From JBBRDU01 sp038230335 (GTDB lineage: Bacteria > Verrucomicrobiota > Verrucomicrobiia > Chthoniobacterales > UBA10450): a stretch of DNA of 64,000 nt. The notes beneath the pieces are model-generated. The model saw only the letters and a program-made list of their open reading frames with translations, was not told the origin of the DNA and made no database searches. Numbering within the stretch: position 1 is the stretch's first letter; every line of letters begins with the position of its first letter. Positions 44,917-53,954 of this stretch are shown here, piece by piece. Both the position numbers and the translations under genes were made by a program. The stretch lies in contig JBBRNL010000004.1 of assembly GCA_038230335.1 (NCBI GenBank), positions 186,001-250,000 on the forward strand. The letters are read 5' to 3'.

Positions 44917-46683
44917 TCACAGAACGTCGTTCCATTTGCTCTTGTCCTTGAGCATAATCTCGCGCAACAGCCGAATCGGCGGCATGCCGTGGTTGAGCAG
45001 CTCGTTGTGGAATTTCTGGGCCGAAAATTCCTTGCCCAGCTGCGCTTCGTAGTCATAGCGCAATTTCAAAATCTGCAATTTGCCCAGCGTGTAGTTGAGA
45101 TAACCGGGATCAAATGTCCCCCGCATCGCTTCGGCATGGGCCGGCTTCTCTTCGTAATAACAGTTGTCTTGAAAAAACCTGGTCGCCTCGTCGATCGTCA
45201 TGCTCTGCGTGTGCATTTTGATCGATGCGCACAGCCGGCATAATCGCAGCAGCGCCTCGTCGGACTGCGCCATGCGATACTTCGCCGCACGTTTCACCTC
45301 ATCGGCGCTCGGGGCGTTTGACGCCGCGCTGCCATACCCATCGTCCACCATCATCTTCTCGCAATAATGCGCCCAGCCTTCGATAAATGCGTAGCTTCCG
45401 AAAATCTTCTCCACCTTGGTCGCGGTCGAAGCATTCAACCGCAGGAACTGCACGTAATGGCCGGGATAAGCCTCGTGGATCGAGATGATATCCGAGGTGT
45501 AGTAATTAAACGAGGTCAGCCACTCATCCTTCTGCTTCTCCGGCCATTCGGTCTCGGTCGGCGTCACATAGTAAAACGCTTCCGTCGCCCGTTTCTCGAA
45601 AGGACCCGGTGTGTCCATCGACGCGAACGACGTGGCCCGTCGATATTGCGGCGTCTCTTTCACCTGGGCCCGCACTTCCGATGGAATCGTCACCAGCTTG
45701 CGCGAAGCGACGTATTTCCGAATTTGCTCGAGATTCTTCGCTACGTCGGGAATGAGACTCGCGGAAGTTGGATGTTCGCTTTGGATCTGCTTGAAAACTT
45801 CGAGAGCGGACTTGTCCGGATCGATCGTTTTGGCCGCAGCGACAAAGGCGTCCTGCTCCTCTTTTAGTTTGGCCAGCCCGAGCTCGAGCACCTTGTCCGG
45901 CGGAAGATCCACCAGTTCGGTCTCGGCCAGAAAGCGATGGTACTTCTCTTCGCCCAGGGCAAACTCAGCCGAAGCCTTCGGAAGCTTCTCCCGCTCCAGC
46001 CATCCCGCATAGTCTGACAGGGCCGCCGCCGCTTTTCGGTTGGCGTCCTGAAATTCCGCTTTGATCCGGTCGTCCTTTAAATCTCGGACCGCCTCGACCA
46101 GATTCTTACGCAGAAAATCAGCCGAGCCTCTGGCGATTTGGATGGCGAGCTCCACATACGGTTTCGGCAAGACCGGGTCGAGATTTGTCTTGGCCGCGAT
46201 CAACACGTTGGGAATCTGCGACTCGATCAGGACAATGCTATGCACCCGGTCTTCCAGCGCGGCGAAATTACGCTTCATGTAGACGTTCACGTCGGCTGCC
46301 CGCGCGTAGACCATCGGGTTCCGCTCGTAGGCGGCCATATCAGAACGCTCGAAAATTTCGTGTTTGATGGCAGCCTGGAGAACGCGGAGATCGATCGATT
46401 GCCGTTGGCTCAGCTTATCCAGATCAAACTTCTTCAGGCGATCGTCGAAACGTCGGAGCCGGGTGAGCTCCGCGTCGAGCGCGAGCCGGCTGTAGTCTGC
46501 GGTCTTGCCGTCGTATTCGTGAAAGCCAAGCGACACGGCGAGAAGCGGACGGGCCGCCAGATACCCTTTGATATATTCCTCGGCCACCCCCTCGTATTCC
46601 GCATCGGGCGTTTGCACGGCCAGGGCGGTCGAGAAGGTGAGACAGGAAACCGCGATGACAGAGAGGGTGCGTAAGGCATTCAT
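44917..46683 (-). CDS. DUF885 family peptidase-like protein (divergent paralogue)
   Basis: A 588-residue exported protein with signal peptide (LSVIAVSCLTFSTALA) and the DUF885 metal motif HEAYPGH in ISIHEAYPGHYVQFL. The possible third ligand Glu follows in YAFIEGWAHYCEKMM. It is only distantly similar to the DUF885 gene at 7226, so it is not part of the tandem duplication. Likely a periplasmic zinc peptidase of unknown substrate. The start ATG 46683 gives the signal peptide. It is divergent from the CtpA-type gene. Confidence 0.88.
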   Translation of the reverse strand: MNALRTLSVIAVSCLTFSTALAVQTPDAEYEGVAEEYIKGYLAARPLLAVSLGFHEYDGKTADYSRLALDAELTRLRRFDDRLKKFDLDKLSQRQSIDLRVLQAAIKHEIFERSDMAAYERNPMVYARAADVNVYMKRNFAALEDRVHSIVLIESQIPNVLIAAKTNLDPVLPKPYVELAIQIARGSADFLRKNLVEAVRDLKDDRIKAEFQDANRKAAAALSDYAGWLEREKLPKASAEFALGEEKYHRFLAETELVDLPPDKVLELGLAKLKEEQDAFVAAAKTIDPDKSALEVFKQIQSEHPTSASLIPDVAKNLEQIRKYVASRKLVTIPSEVRAQVKETPQYRRATSFASMDTPGPFEKRATEAFYYVTPTETEWPEKQKDEWLTSFNYYTSDIISIHEAYPGHYVQFLRLNASTATKVEKIFGSYAFIEGWAHYCEKMMVDDGYGSAASNAPSADEVKRAAKYRMAQSDEALLRLCRLCASIKMHTQSMTIDEATRFFQDNCYYEEKPAHAEAMRGTFDPGYLNYTLGKLQILKLRYDYEAQLGKEFSAQKFHNELLNHGMPPIRLLREIMLKDKSKWNDVL

Positions 46684-46793
46684 CGTGAGGCGCGTTGCTG
46701 CTGGGCGAGGCCCATTGTAGCCGACGCTTTGCGCGTTGCCAAAATTTTCCGGATAGGCGATTGTCCGTCTCGCTCCGGAATGCAATTTACCCC

Positions 46794-48098
46794 ATGAAAC
46801 GACGTTTCGCCCTCAGCACGTTTCTCGGCCTTGTGCTCTTCACTCTTATCCTCGGGAGTTATTTGCACCGGGTCCGGGCCGCGAACGATGAAGGAGAGGA
46901 TAACGGCTATCCGCAAATCGCTATTTTCGCCAAGGCCGTGCAGTTACTCCGCCAGGACTACGTGGACGGGAACAAGACGGGATACCACGACCTCATTACG
47001 GCTGCGTTGAAAGGAATGCTTTCATCCCTCGATCCGCACAGTCAGTACATGGATCCGAATGATTTCCGCGACATGCAGGATGACACGCGCAGTCGATTCA
47101 ACGGCCTGGGGATCGAAGTCTCCGTTAAGAACGGGCTGCCCACGGTGGTTTCGCCCATGGAAGATACACCCGCGGGCAAGGCGGGAATCTTGTCGGGCGA
47201 CCAAATATTGAAGATTAATGGCAGCGCCACCGACAAGATGGAGTTGCAAGACGCGGTCAACCTCTTGCGCGGTTCGCCCGGTCAGAAAGTCACTCTCACT
47301 CTGCTGCGCCCGTCGACCAAGGAGGTAAAAGAATACACGCTCGAGCGCGTCGAGATCAAAGTGCAGAGTGTCAAAGGCACACGGATGCTCGATTCCGAGC
47401 TGACTGGCCAGTTCAAGGTTGGTTATGTGCGCCTCATTCAATTCAACGAACCGACGGCGGACGAGCTTTCCAAGGCGCTGGACGCTTTGCAGAAGCAGGG
47501 CATGCAGGCTTTGGTCCTCGACCTGCGCAATAATCCCGGAGGTCTTCTAAACAGCGCGGTCGATGTCTGCGCACAATTCCTGCCGCCCAATACAAAAGTC
47601 GTTTCCACGCAGGGCCGGACCGCTTCCCAACAGCGCGATTATGCCACCTCTGCCGTTTCCAAAGAGCGCCCACCGTTCCCGCTGGCCTTGCTCGTGAACG
47701 AAGGCAGTGCCAGCGGCGCCGAAATTGTGTGCGGCGCGCTCAAGGATTTGCATCGCGCCATCCTCGTCGGCGAAACCACCTTCGGCAAAGGTTCCGTGCA
47801 AAACGTCCTGCAACTCCCCGACGGTTCCGCCCTTCGGTTCACGACCGCGAAATACTACACGCCGAGCAAGAAAGTGATTCATGGCAACGGCGTTGCGCCT
47901 AACATCCGGGTGTCGATGACCGCTGAACAGGAGCGGCAGCTCTTCACCATCCGGAGCAGCGAAAACCTCAAGCCGGAGGACGACAAGACTCTGATCAGGA
48001 GCAAGGATCCGCAAATGCTTCGCGCCATCGACGCACTCAAGGGCGTCATGATTTACGCCCAGCAAAACGGCGGTAAAGCCGAGACGGTCAGGAAATAA
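46794..48098 (+). CDS. ctpA: S41 family C-terminal processing protease
   Basis: A 434-residue periplasmic serine protease of the CtpA/Prc type. A signal anchor (STFLGLVLFTLILGSYL) is followed by a PDZ domain (GLGIEVSVKNGLPTVVSPME) and the S41 core. The catalytic Ser stands in NEGSASGAEIVCGAL and the Lys in TTFGKGSVQNV, the Ser/Lys dyad of the family. These enzymes trim C-termini of envelope proteins. ATG 46794 is the start that yields the signal segment. Confidence 0.93.
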   Translation: MKRRFALSTFLGLVLFTLILGSYLHRVRAANDEGEDNGYPQIAIFAKAVQLLRQDYVDGNKTGYHDLITAALKGMLSSLDPHSQYMDPNDFRDMQDDTRSRFNGLGIEVSVKNGLPTVVSPMEDTPAGKAGILSGDQILKINGSATDKMELQDAVNLLRGSPGQKVTLTLLRPSTKEVKEYTLERVEIKVQSVKGTRMLDSELTGQFKVGYVRLIQFNEPTADELSKALDALQKQGMQALVLDLRNNPGGLLNSAVDVCAQFLPPNTKVVSTQGRTASQQRDYATSAVSKERPPFPLALLVNEGSASGAEIVCGALKDLHRAILVGETTFGKGSVQNVLQLPDGSALRFTTAKYYTPSKKVIHGNGVAPNIRVSMTAEQERQLFTIRSSENLKPEDDKTLIRSKDPQMLRAIDALKGVMIYAQQNGGKAETVRK

Positions 48099-48159
48099 AG
48101 GGCGCCGTAGTGGCTAGGTGCAGAACCTAAGCGAATTCCTGAAGCGTGAAGTTAACCCC

Positions 48160-48178
48160 AACAAGCTTGGAGCTTGTT
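48160..48178 (+). repeat. Hairpin just upstream of tsaD
   Basis: AACAAGCT-TGG-AGCTTGTT is a perfect 8-bp inverted repeat ending 3 nt before the likely GTG start of tsaD, and it includes the only GGAG-like word upstream. GTTAAC flanks it on both sides. It could hide the ribosome binding site or simply be a dispersed repeat. Confidence 0.5.
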
Positions 48179-48181
48179 AAC

Positions 48182-49186
48182 GTGAAAACGATCCTCGCGC
48201 TCGAAACCTCGTGTGACGAGACCGCTGTCGCCATCCTGCGCGACCGCAAACTGCTGGCCAGCGAAGTCGCGTCGCAGATAGCCGAGCACGAAAAATTTGG
48301 CGGCGTCGTCCCGGAAGTCGCATCGCGCAACCATCTCGTGCATGCACCCGAGTTGCTGGAGCGAGCCGTCACAGCGGCGAAAATTGCCATGACGAGCATT
48401 GATGCGTTCGCAGCCACGAGTGGACCGGGTTTGGCCAGTTCGCTCATGATCGGCGCATCCATCGCCAAAGGGCTCGCAATCGGATTCAACAAACCATACC
48501 TGGCGATCAATCATCTTGAAGGCCACCTCCTTTCGCCCTTCTTCGATGACCCGGAAATAGCTGCAAACGTCTCGCTCATCGTGAGCGGCGGTCATACCAT
48601 GACCGTGCTCGTGCGGGCCGTCGGTGATTATCAAATCATCGGTCGCACGGTGGACGACGCGGCCGGCGAGGCGTTCGACAAAGTGGCCAGGATGCTGGGG
48701 CTCGCCTACCCGGGCGGCCCCGAGATCGAGAAAGCGGCGCGTGGCGGCGACCCAACCCGTTTTGATCTGCCCCGCAGCATGCCCGACTCCGAGAGCTTTA
48801 GCTTCAGCGGACTAAAAACGGCCGTCCGCTATCTCATGCCCAAAATCGCCGTCGCGGGAAATGTTGAACCGCAAGTGCTGTCCGATCTCTGCGCCTCTTT
48901 CCAGCAGGCCATCATCGACGTGCTTGTCCACAAGACCCTCGCGGCCGCGAAAAAGCACAAGGTCCGTGTGGTTACGGTCAGCGGCGGCGTCAGTTGCAAT
49001 AGCGCCTTGCGCGATCAACTGGGCAAAGCCAGCGACCGCGTCGGATTGCAATTCAAATCCGCTGCACCGCTCCTCTGTACAGACAACGCCGCCATGATCG
49101 CATTCGCCGCCGTGCATCGCCTTGCGCAAGGCGCGGCTTCGTTCATCGCGCAAGAGATCGATCCTAACCTTGCGTTGACCTCGTAA
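48182..49186 (+). CDS. tsaD: tRNA N6-adenosine threonylcarbamoyltransferase
   Basis: TsaD (Kae1/Gcp family) attaches the threonylcarbamoyl group to A37 of ANN-decoding tRNAs. From GTG 48182 the protein is 334 residues and begins KTILALETSCDETAVAILRD, as the family does. The metal-binding HLEGH is present in AINHLEGHLLSPF, and VSGGHTMTVLVR and GGVSCNSALRD complete the ASKHA fold. A GTG 36 nt upstream is less likely. It follows the protease by about 80 nt. Confidence 0.96.
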   Translation: MKTILALETSCDETAVAILRDRKLLASEVASQIAEHEKFGGVVPEVASRNHLVHAPELLERAVTAAKIAMTSIDAFAATSGPGLASSLMIGASIAKGLAIGFNKPYLAINHLEGHLLSPFFDDPEIAANVSLIVSGGHTMTVLVRAVGDYQIIGRTVDDAAGEAFDKVARMLGLAYPGGPEIEKAARGGDPTRFDLPRSMPDSESFSFSGLKTAVRYLMPKIAVAGNVEPQVLSDLCASFQQAIIDVLVHKTLAAAKKHKVRVVTVSGGVSCNSALRDQLGKASDRVGLQFKSAAPLLCTDNAAMIAFAAVHRLAQGAASFIAQEIDPNLALTS

Positions 49187-49241
49187 TTTCCTTCGAGCTC
49201 GACGTTGGGATGCGCTCACTGGTTGCATCGGAGAAGAACTA

Positions 49242-49598
49242 ATGTCATTGCCAGATCCGATCGGGCCGCCCCATCATCGACTTCAAATGAAACGCAGAAT
49301 CAAACGGATCGCACCGCTCCAAGCAGGCAAGATGATGGGGGTCCTTTACACCTGTATGGGACTGATCTTTCTGCCCATTTTTATGTTAGCAGCCCTGGCC
49401 GGCGCCTTCGCTCAACATGCACAAGGCGCTCAGGCTGGAGCAGGCGCTCCCGCTGCCATGGCTGGAATCATGTTCGGGATGGGCCTGTTCATGCCCGTCA
49501 TGTACGGCGTGATGGGATTTGTCTTCGGCATCCTCGGCGCCGCCCTTTACAACGTGATCGCGCGCTGGATCGGTGGCATCGAAGTAGAAGTCGAATAA
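49242..49598 (+). CDS. Small two-helix membrane protein (DUF3566-like)
   Basis: A 118-residue protein, or 103 if it starts at the second Met (KRRIKRIAPLQAGKMMGVLY). Two membrane segments (GVLYTCMGLIFLPIFMLAAL and FMPVMYGVMGFVFGILGAAL) are separated by an Ala/Gly-rich loop. It ends WIGGIEVEVE. The pattern resembles DUF3566-type proteins; function unknown. Confidence 0.72.
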   Translation: MSLPDPIGPPHHRLQMKRRIKRIAPLQAGKMMGVLYTCMGLIFLPIFMLAALAGAFAQHAQGAQAGAGAPAAMAGIMFGMGLFMPVMYGVMGFVFGILGAALYNVIARWIGGIEVEVE

Positions 49599-49620
49599 TT
49601 CGTCGCGGGAGCGAGCTGAA

Positions 49621-50739
49621 TCAGGTTCGAGGTGGCAGCGTAAACCGGAAAGTTGAGCCGATCCCTTTTTTGCTTTCGACTGTCACGTTCCCACCGTGGG
49701 CCTCGACAAACGTCTTAACGATGGCGAGGCCTAAACCTGACCCATCCTCTTTTTCCGGATCGGCTTCGAATTTGTCGAAGACTTTGTTGAGAAGCTCTTC
49801 TGGAATCCCCGCCCCGTTATCGCTGACCCGGCATTCGACACCGCCTTCCCCACCGAGGTCGCGTCCCCCAATGACGATCTCTCCCCTCGTCGTATACTTG
49901 ATGGCGTTGGCGATTAGATTCTGAAAGACCCGGCGCAACAAGCTGGCATCGGCGTAGACGACCAATTCGTCGGGCACCTGGTTGAGCAGCCGGACGCTTT
50001 CAGTCCCCGCGATTGGATGCAGATCGTGAATGAGACCCTGGACAAGAGGCCAGAGATCAAAGGAGCGCCGCTCCAATTTGACGCCGACTTCTGTCACAAG
50101 ATTGGTGTTTTCATCCATCACCTTGCCGATCAGACCATCGAGGTGCCGGACGTTCCGCTGCAAGGCTCTCAGCATTTGGCCCGTCTCAGTGAGGGGGCTT
50201 TGTTCCGAGAGAGTTGTCTCCAGGACTCTGGTCGCCAGGGAAATGGCATTCAATGGGGTTCGAAGATCGTGCGCGACAAAAGCGAGATACTCCTCGCGGC
50301 GCTGTTGCACTTCCAGTGCTCGTTGCATGGCGTAGGTCTGCACGGCCACTCCGATTGCACCGTCTAAAACGCGGTTCAGAATATGGAAAGGTTGGCCCTG
50401 CAAGCGCAAACCGTTGCGGTCGGCCAGATCGTGGATGCAGCTGCGCAGAATGTTATACTCGGCCACCACTTCTTCAATATCGAATGCGTCCTGCAGACGT
50501 TGCAAACCGTGGGCGGGCGGGCTGCCTTCGCTGAGTGCTTCTGAAATCGTCTCCCCGGAATTGTTCTGGAGTGCATCGGCCAGTTCATCAATGAGCCCCG
50601 GCATATGATCGTTCAGCGTGGGGATGTCGAGATACTGCGCGGAGGGGAGTTGCCTCACCTGTTCCCGCCAGTGCAAAAGCAAGGCTTCGCGCTCCTGCTT
50701 AATGAGCACGGCCAGTTTTCCCAGATCGTTTACGGCCAT
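49621..50739 (-). CDS. Orphan sensor histidine kinase
   Basis: A 372-residue soluble kinase. Residues about 1-150 are helical and resemble the N-terminal domain of RsbRD-type sensors (LLLHWREQVRQLPSAQYLD). The HisKA domain has the phospho-acceptor His in FVAHDLRTPLNAIS, and the ATPase domain has the N box (NLIANAIKYT), G1 (DNGAGIPEE) and G2 (GSGLGLAIVKTFVEAHGG). There is no membrane helix and no response regulator nearby, so it senses a cytoplasmic signal and its partner lies elsewhere. Confidence 0.9.
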   Translation of the reverse strand: MAVNDLGKLAVLIKQEREALLLHWREQVRQLPSAQYLDIPTLNDHMPGLIDELADALQNNSGETISEALSEGSPPAHGLQRLQDAFDIEEVVAEYNILRSCIHDLADRNGLRLQGQPFHILNRVLDGAIGVAVQTYAMQRALEVQQRREEYLAFVAHDLRTPLNAISLATRVLETTLSEQSPLTETGQMLRALQRNVRHLDGLIGKVMDENTNLVTEVGVKLERRSFDLWPLVQGLIHDLHPIAGTESVRLLNQVPDELVVYADASLLRRVFQNLIANAIKYTTRGEIVIGGRDLGGEGGVECRVSDNGAGIPEELLNKVFDKFEADPEKEDGSGLGLAIVKTFVEAHGGNVTVESKKGIGSTFRFTLPPRT

Positions 50740-50943
50740 CTTGTTTCAATTCGCACTGGACTATCGAACTCTGGGCGATTCGCACATAGATGAGCAGGCA
50801 AGAGCTGTAAGCAATTAGCGAGAGAGTCGAGGCCGCGCATGTATTGCCGAAAGCTTACATCGTGTTTGGAATGACACAGTCGGTAAATCACAACCCAGGC
50901 TAACGCCCGTGCGTCAGCCGAAGCCCATCGCACGCTCGACGCA

Positions 50944-51291
50944 TCATGGCTTTCCCAATTTCCACTCGCGCATCTGCTCGACCGGTCGCAGACGGATGAC
51001 AGTGACACCTGAGACGCGCGACCGGGTGATCATCACCTGGCTGCCGCCGTTCTCATAGACCATCGTATATCCATCCTTCCCCTCATCGCGGTGCGACCGC
51101 AATGCCACCGGATCAACCCCCACGGCCCGAAGAATCTGCTCATCCGACATCGAAGGAGAAAGATCCGCTTCCGTCCGGGTCACGGCACTGCTCGCAGGCG
51201 CTGCGCTGGATGCCGGACGGTAAGATGGCTTATCACAACCCGAAACCGTCGCAGCCATGACTGCTATCAAATGAAAGTAGCGCGTCATCAA
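50944..51291 (-). CDS. Small putative lipoprotein
   Basis: A 115-residue exported protein with a lipobox-like end of the signal peptide (LIAVMAATVSGC). The mature part has a Ser/Ala-rich linker, then a compact domain (SDEQILRAVGVDPVALRSHR, VYENGGSQVMITRSRVSG). No family recognised. It starts 23 nt after the stop of the double-glycine-type peptide on the same strand, so both may be in one transcript. The gap 50740-50943 shows no gene. Confidence 0.68.
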   Translation of the reverse strand: MMTRYFHLIAVMAATVSGCDKPSYRPASSAAPASSAVTRTEADLSPSMSDEQILRAVGVDPVALRSHRDEGKDGYTMVYENGGSQVMITRSRVSGVTVIRLRPVEQMREWKLGKP

Positions 51292-51314
51292 CCTGACCGT
51301 AACTGCGCCGCCTG

Positions 51315-51449
51315 TCAGTTCGGATACGGTATCGGCACGGGACCACCGGGCGATGGAGTTCTCCCACCCTGCACACTTTTTTTTGCTCTGAGATCCCGAA
51401 TCCTAATCTGCTTTTTCGGAGTCTTTGTCTTTTTCGATCGCATAGTCAT
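51315..51449 (-). CDS. Short peptide with double-glycine leader-like motif
   Basis: A 44-residue frame, ATG at 51449 with AAAGGA about 10 nt upstream (a second ATG at 51443). The first part is Lys/Arg-rich (KKTKTPKKQIRIR), then DLRAKKSVQGG, which resembles leaders that end in Gly-Gly before cleavage. The tail RTPSPGGPVPIPYPN is Pro-rich and uncharged except for one Arg. This is the layout of precursor peptides of the RiPP or bacteriocin type, but no modification enzyme, C39 peptidase or transporter lies nearby. The reading is by inspection; the gene is not proven. Confidence 0.5.
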   Translation of the reverse strand: MTMRSKKTKTPKKQIRIRDLRAKKSVQGGRTPSPGGPVPIPYPN

Positions 51450-51497
51450 TCAGTCACTATCCTTTCGTTCGCTGCTCAGCCGAGCAACCGACGATTT

Positions 51498-51758
51498 TCA
51501 AAGGTGAGGAAAATGGATCTTCAGCTTGTAGCAGACGAAGAGGACCAGGATCGCGCCAAGTGTGGAAAAGATCAGACCGGCCGGATGGTATCGTTCATTC
51601 GCCGGCCGCGAAAACATGTGCGTCACGGCTCCCCCGAGGATCGACCCGATAATGCCGAGCACGATCGTCCAGAATATCGTGATGTGCTCGTGCATGACCG
51701 ATTTGGCGATGACTCCGGCGATTAATCCAACAAGAATGTACCAAATCAAATGAAACAT
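51498..51758 (-). CDS. GlsB/YeaQ/YmgE family stress response membrane protein
   Basis: An 86-residue membrane protein with three helices. The start of helix 1 (LIWYILVGLIAGVIAKSVM) and the GIIGSILGGAVTHMFSR loop are typical of the GlsB/YeaQ/YmgE (transglycosylase-associated) family, which is induced by stress. GGAGG lies 5 nt before the ATG at 51758, which rules out the longer upstream frame. Confidence 0.92.
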   Translation of the reverse strand: MFHLIWYILVGLIAGVIAKSVMHEHITIFWTIVLGIIGSILGGAVTHMFSRPANERYHPAGLIFSTLGAILVLFVCYKLKIHFPHL

Positions 51759-51913
51759 ATATTTTCCTCCGTGGTTCGCGCGCTTGCGCTTAGAAGTCGA
51801 CAGTATGGCCAGGGGCCAGGCCAATGACCAGAGGATTCGCACAGACGGCTTTCCAAAAGATGGGACCAAATACAAGCCCACGACAGCACCCGGCCCGGGC
51901 GGACTATTGCCGC

Positions 51914-52711
51914 CTAACCGCCGAGACGCTGGTGCATGGCCATGAAACGGCGCACGCGTTGTGCGTCCACCTTCCTCGACCACGTACCGTCGGTTTTGAA
52001 GTGTGAACCCACGATGAACCCATCGGCTACTTCGTAAAATTCGGACAGGTTCTCCGCGGTCGTGCCGGAGCCAAGCAGCACGGGCAGGCGCGTGCCGCGT
52101 TTTGCTTGCGCCACCACTTCCGGTAATGGTGCGTGGCCGGTCGCACTGCCGGTCACGATCACGGCATCGCCCCGCATGAATTCAACGGCCGCGGCGGTTT
52201 CAGAAATCGAAACGTCAGCGGTGACGGCGTTGGCGCTGTGTTTCTTTTTTATATCCGCCCACACCTGCACCCGACCCGCGCCTATCTTTTTGCGGAATCG
52301 CAGCAGCTCGCCGGCGCACGATTCGATGAGACCCTCATCAGCCACATGGGCAAAGGCAAAGCCTTCCACGCGAATAAAATCAAGTCCGGTGGCGTGCGCC
52401 ACGGCCAGAGCTTCGAGGTTCGCTCCGGCCAGAATCTGCACACCGATTGGTAACCCGGTCGCATCTTTCACGGCCCGCGCCACGATGGCCATGGCCGCGA
52501 CGATCTCCGGCCCGACCGCGCCTTTCAAATAGGGCGTATCATGCATGTTCTCCAGCATCACACCATGCGCACCGGCGTTCCGATAGGTCTTTGCTTCGGC
52601 CAGCGCCTGGCGTTCGATCTCGCGAAGAGTCAGGCGCGCCGTCGCCGTCCCCGGCAACGCGCCGAGGTGAATCATCGCAATGACTGGTTTGGAGGATTTA
52701 AACAGTCCCAT
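51914..52711 (-). CDS. BtpA/SgcQ family protein
   Basis: A 265-residue TIM-barrel protein of the BtpA family, named for a cyanobacterial photosystem I biogenesis factor but widespread in non-phototrophs, where the reaction is not known. Diagnostic segments are PVIAMIHLGALPGT, GVMLENMHDTPYLK and the phosphate-binding-like LLGSGTTAENLSEF. No signal peptide. Confidence 0.88.
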   Translation of the reverse strand: MGLFKSSKPVIAMIHLGALPGTATARLTLREIERQALAEAKTYRNAGAHGVMLENMHDTPYLKGAVGPEIVAAMAIVARAVKDATGLPIGVQILAGANLEALAVAHATGLDFIRVEGFAFAHVADEGLIESCAGELLRFRKKIGAGRVQVWADIKKKHSANAVTADVSISETAAAVEFMRGDAVIVTGSATGHAPLPEVVAQAKRGTRLPVLLGSGTTAENLSEFYEVADGFIVGSHFKTDGTWSRKVDAQRVRRFMAMHQRLGG

Positions 52712-52752
52712 GCGCTCGACTGTAACAGATCCGAGGGGCGTTGGTGAAGATG

Positions 52753-53232
52753 TCAGCTCCTCGCCTGAGCCTCATCGCGCAAAAGCTGGCAGACCGCTTT
52801 AAACAACGCGGGCTCGTGGAAGCGGTCGAAGGCGGCGGCAATCATGGACTTCTTATCTTCGATGCGGAAGGCGCGCGACATTTCTTCAAGCTGCTGGTTG
52901 CGATGCATCAAGGGGAAGTTCTCCAGGGCCAGGAGCCACGTTCGAAACTTCGGTTCCTCGCGGATGACACTAAGCACGGTGACAACATAGTGAGGGATTG
53001 CTTCGAGACTCTCCCTGGATGGCTCGGGCGGTCCGAGCAGACCATCCAGCAGGCGCTTGATACGAATCGTAATGGATAAGTCCTGCTCGCTCCGATTCGC
53101 GCCCGGCACCGGTTCGGGAGCGGCCTCCTTCGATGGGCTAGGTTGCTCCTCAGAACGACGTTTCTCTTCGTGTTTACGAACACGCTCAATATCTTTTCGA
53201 AGCAGAATTAAATCAGCGTCCCTGATTTTCAT
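52753..53232 (-). CDS. Hypothetical protein
   Basis: A 159-residue, mainly helical soluble protein, not recognised. The N-terminal half is charged (LLRKDIERVRKHEEKRRSEE) with a Pro/Glu linker. The C-terminal half (HYVVTVLSVIREEPKFRTWL, MHRNQQLEEMSRAFRIEDK) looks folded. Its start lies about 40 nt after an attC-like half-site, so it borders the cassette cluster. Confidence 0.62.
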   Translation of the reverse strand: MKIRDADLILLRKDIERVRKHEEKRRSEEQPSPSKEAAPEPVPGANRSEQDLSITIRIKRLLDGLLGPPEPSRESLEAIPHYVVTVLSVIREEPKFRTWLLALENFPLMHRNQQLEEMSRAFRIEDKKSMIAAAFDRFHEPALFKAVCQLLRDEAQARS

Positions 53233-53272
53233 CGCGCCGGACTCCTTTTAAAGCTACAAGCTGCATCCTCTG

Positions 53273-53291
53273 GTTAGGCATTTCCGGCCTC
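53273..53291 (-). repeat. attC-like left half-site
   Basis: On the minus strand, from 53279 down, GCCTAACCAGAGGATGCAG. It matches the left end of the complete site at 55306-55426 (GCCTAACCGGGCGATGCAG) at 16 of 19 bases. The core GCCTAAC (53279-53273) contains the TAA stop of the zinc-ribbon gene. No matching GTTRRRY end follows before the next gene. Confidence 0.6.
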
Positions 53292-53816
53292 ATTTGAAAC
53301 GTCGTAGCCGCACTCAGAGCAAAAGCGAGCGGTAGGTAAGACCGTGTGCCCCTGTGGACATTTACGTTCGCGGTAGAGCTGTGGCGCGTGAATCCGGGAA
53401 TAAAGAACTGCGAATGCTGCGCCGTAGAAAATCATCCAGTGTCCGGAAAAGCCGCGAACGACAGATGGTGGTGCGTCGCCAGCCTGCTGCTGCTGCTGCG
53501 GTTGGGTGGTAGTGGCGGCGATGAACACGATGAAGTTGAGGATGGCATAGCCGACGAGCACGTAGAAGGCGCGACGCATCCAGGAGGGGCAGCCGGCAAG
53601 AGCAACTTTCCAAAAGTCTTTGCGGTTGGCATAGCGAGTCATCTGCTTGGAGGTAAGCACAGTCGGAATCCAGACGACGAAGATGCCAATATGAAGACCC
53701 CACACAAGCTTGCCACCCGGAATGAGAACTCCAGCGAGAGCCATGCAGTGCGCCGCGATGCTGAGAGCGAGGCCACACGCGGCAAGCACCATGAATGGAT
53801 AAAGAACGGCTTTCAT
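53274..53816 (-). CDS. Zinc-ribbon membrane protein in cassette cluster
   Basis: A 180-residue protein with four hydrophobic segments (ACGLALSIAAHCMALAGVLI; LVWGLHIGIFVVWIPTVL; FYVLVGYAILNFIVFIAA; HWMIFYGAAFAVLY) and a C-terminal zinc-ribbon-like motif (CPQGHTVLPTARFCSECGYD). A glutamine run lies between helices 3 and 4. The start is 22 nt after a GTTAGGC core and the stop is inside a GCCTAAC core, so this is a gene cassette. Function unknown. Confidence 0.75.
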   Translation of the reverse strand: MKAVLYPFMVLAACGLALSIAAHCMALAGVLIPGGKLVWGLHIGIFVVWIPTVLTSKQMTRYANRKDFWKVALAGCPSWMRRAFYVLVGYAILNFIVFIAATTTQPQQQQQAGDAPPSVVRGFSGHWMIFYGAAFAVLYSRIHAPQLYRERKCPQGHTVLPTARFCSECGYDVSNEAGNA

Positions 53817-53837
53817 TTATGGAACGCGCGAGGAAAC

Positions 53838-53875
53838 GCCTAACAAGACAAAAGATCGGCCGCGGCTGCCAACAC
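53838..53875 (-). repeat. attC-like right half-site
   Basis: On the minus strand, GATCTTTTGTCTTGTTAGGC, closely matching the right end of the complete attC (GATCTTGTGTCTCGTTAGAT). A GC-rich segment (GCAGCCGCGGCC) lies inside it, as expected for the L box region. The left partner is not recognisable between here and the LamG gene. Confidence 0.6.
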
Positions 53876-53954
53876 CGAGGTTTCGCTGACACTTCATACT
53901 TTAATTTCACCTTTCAACTTTCTTCCCGGGGTATCCCCACGGGGGTGGTCGTCT

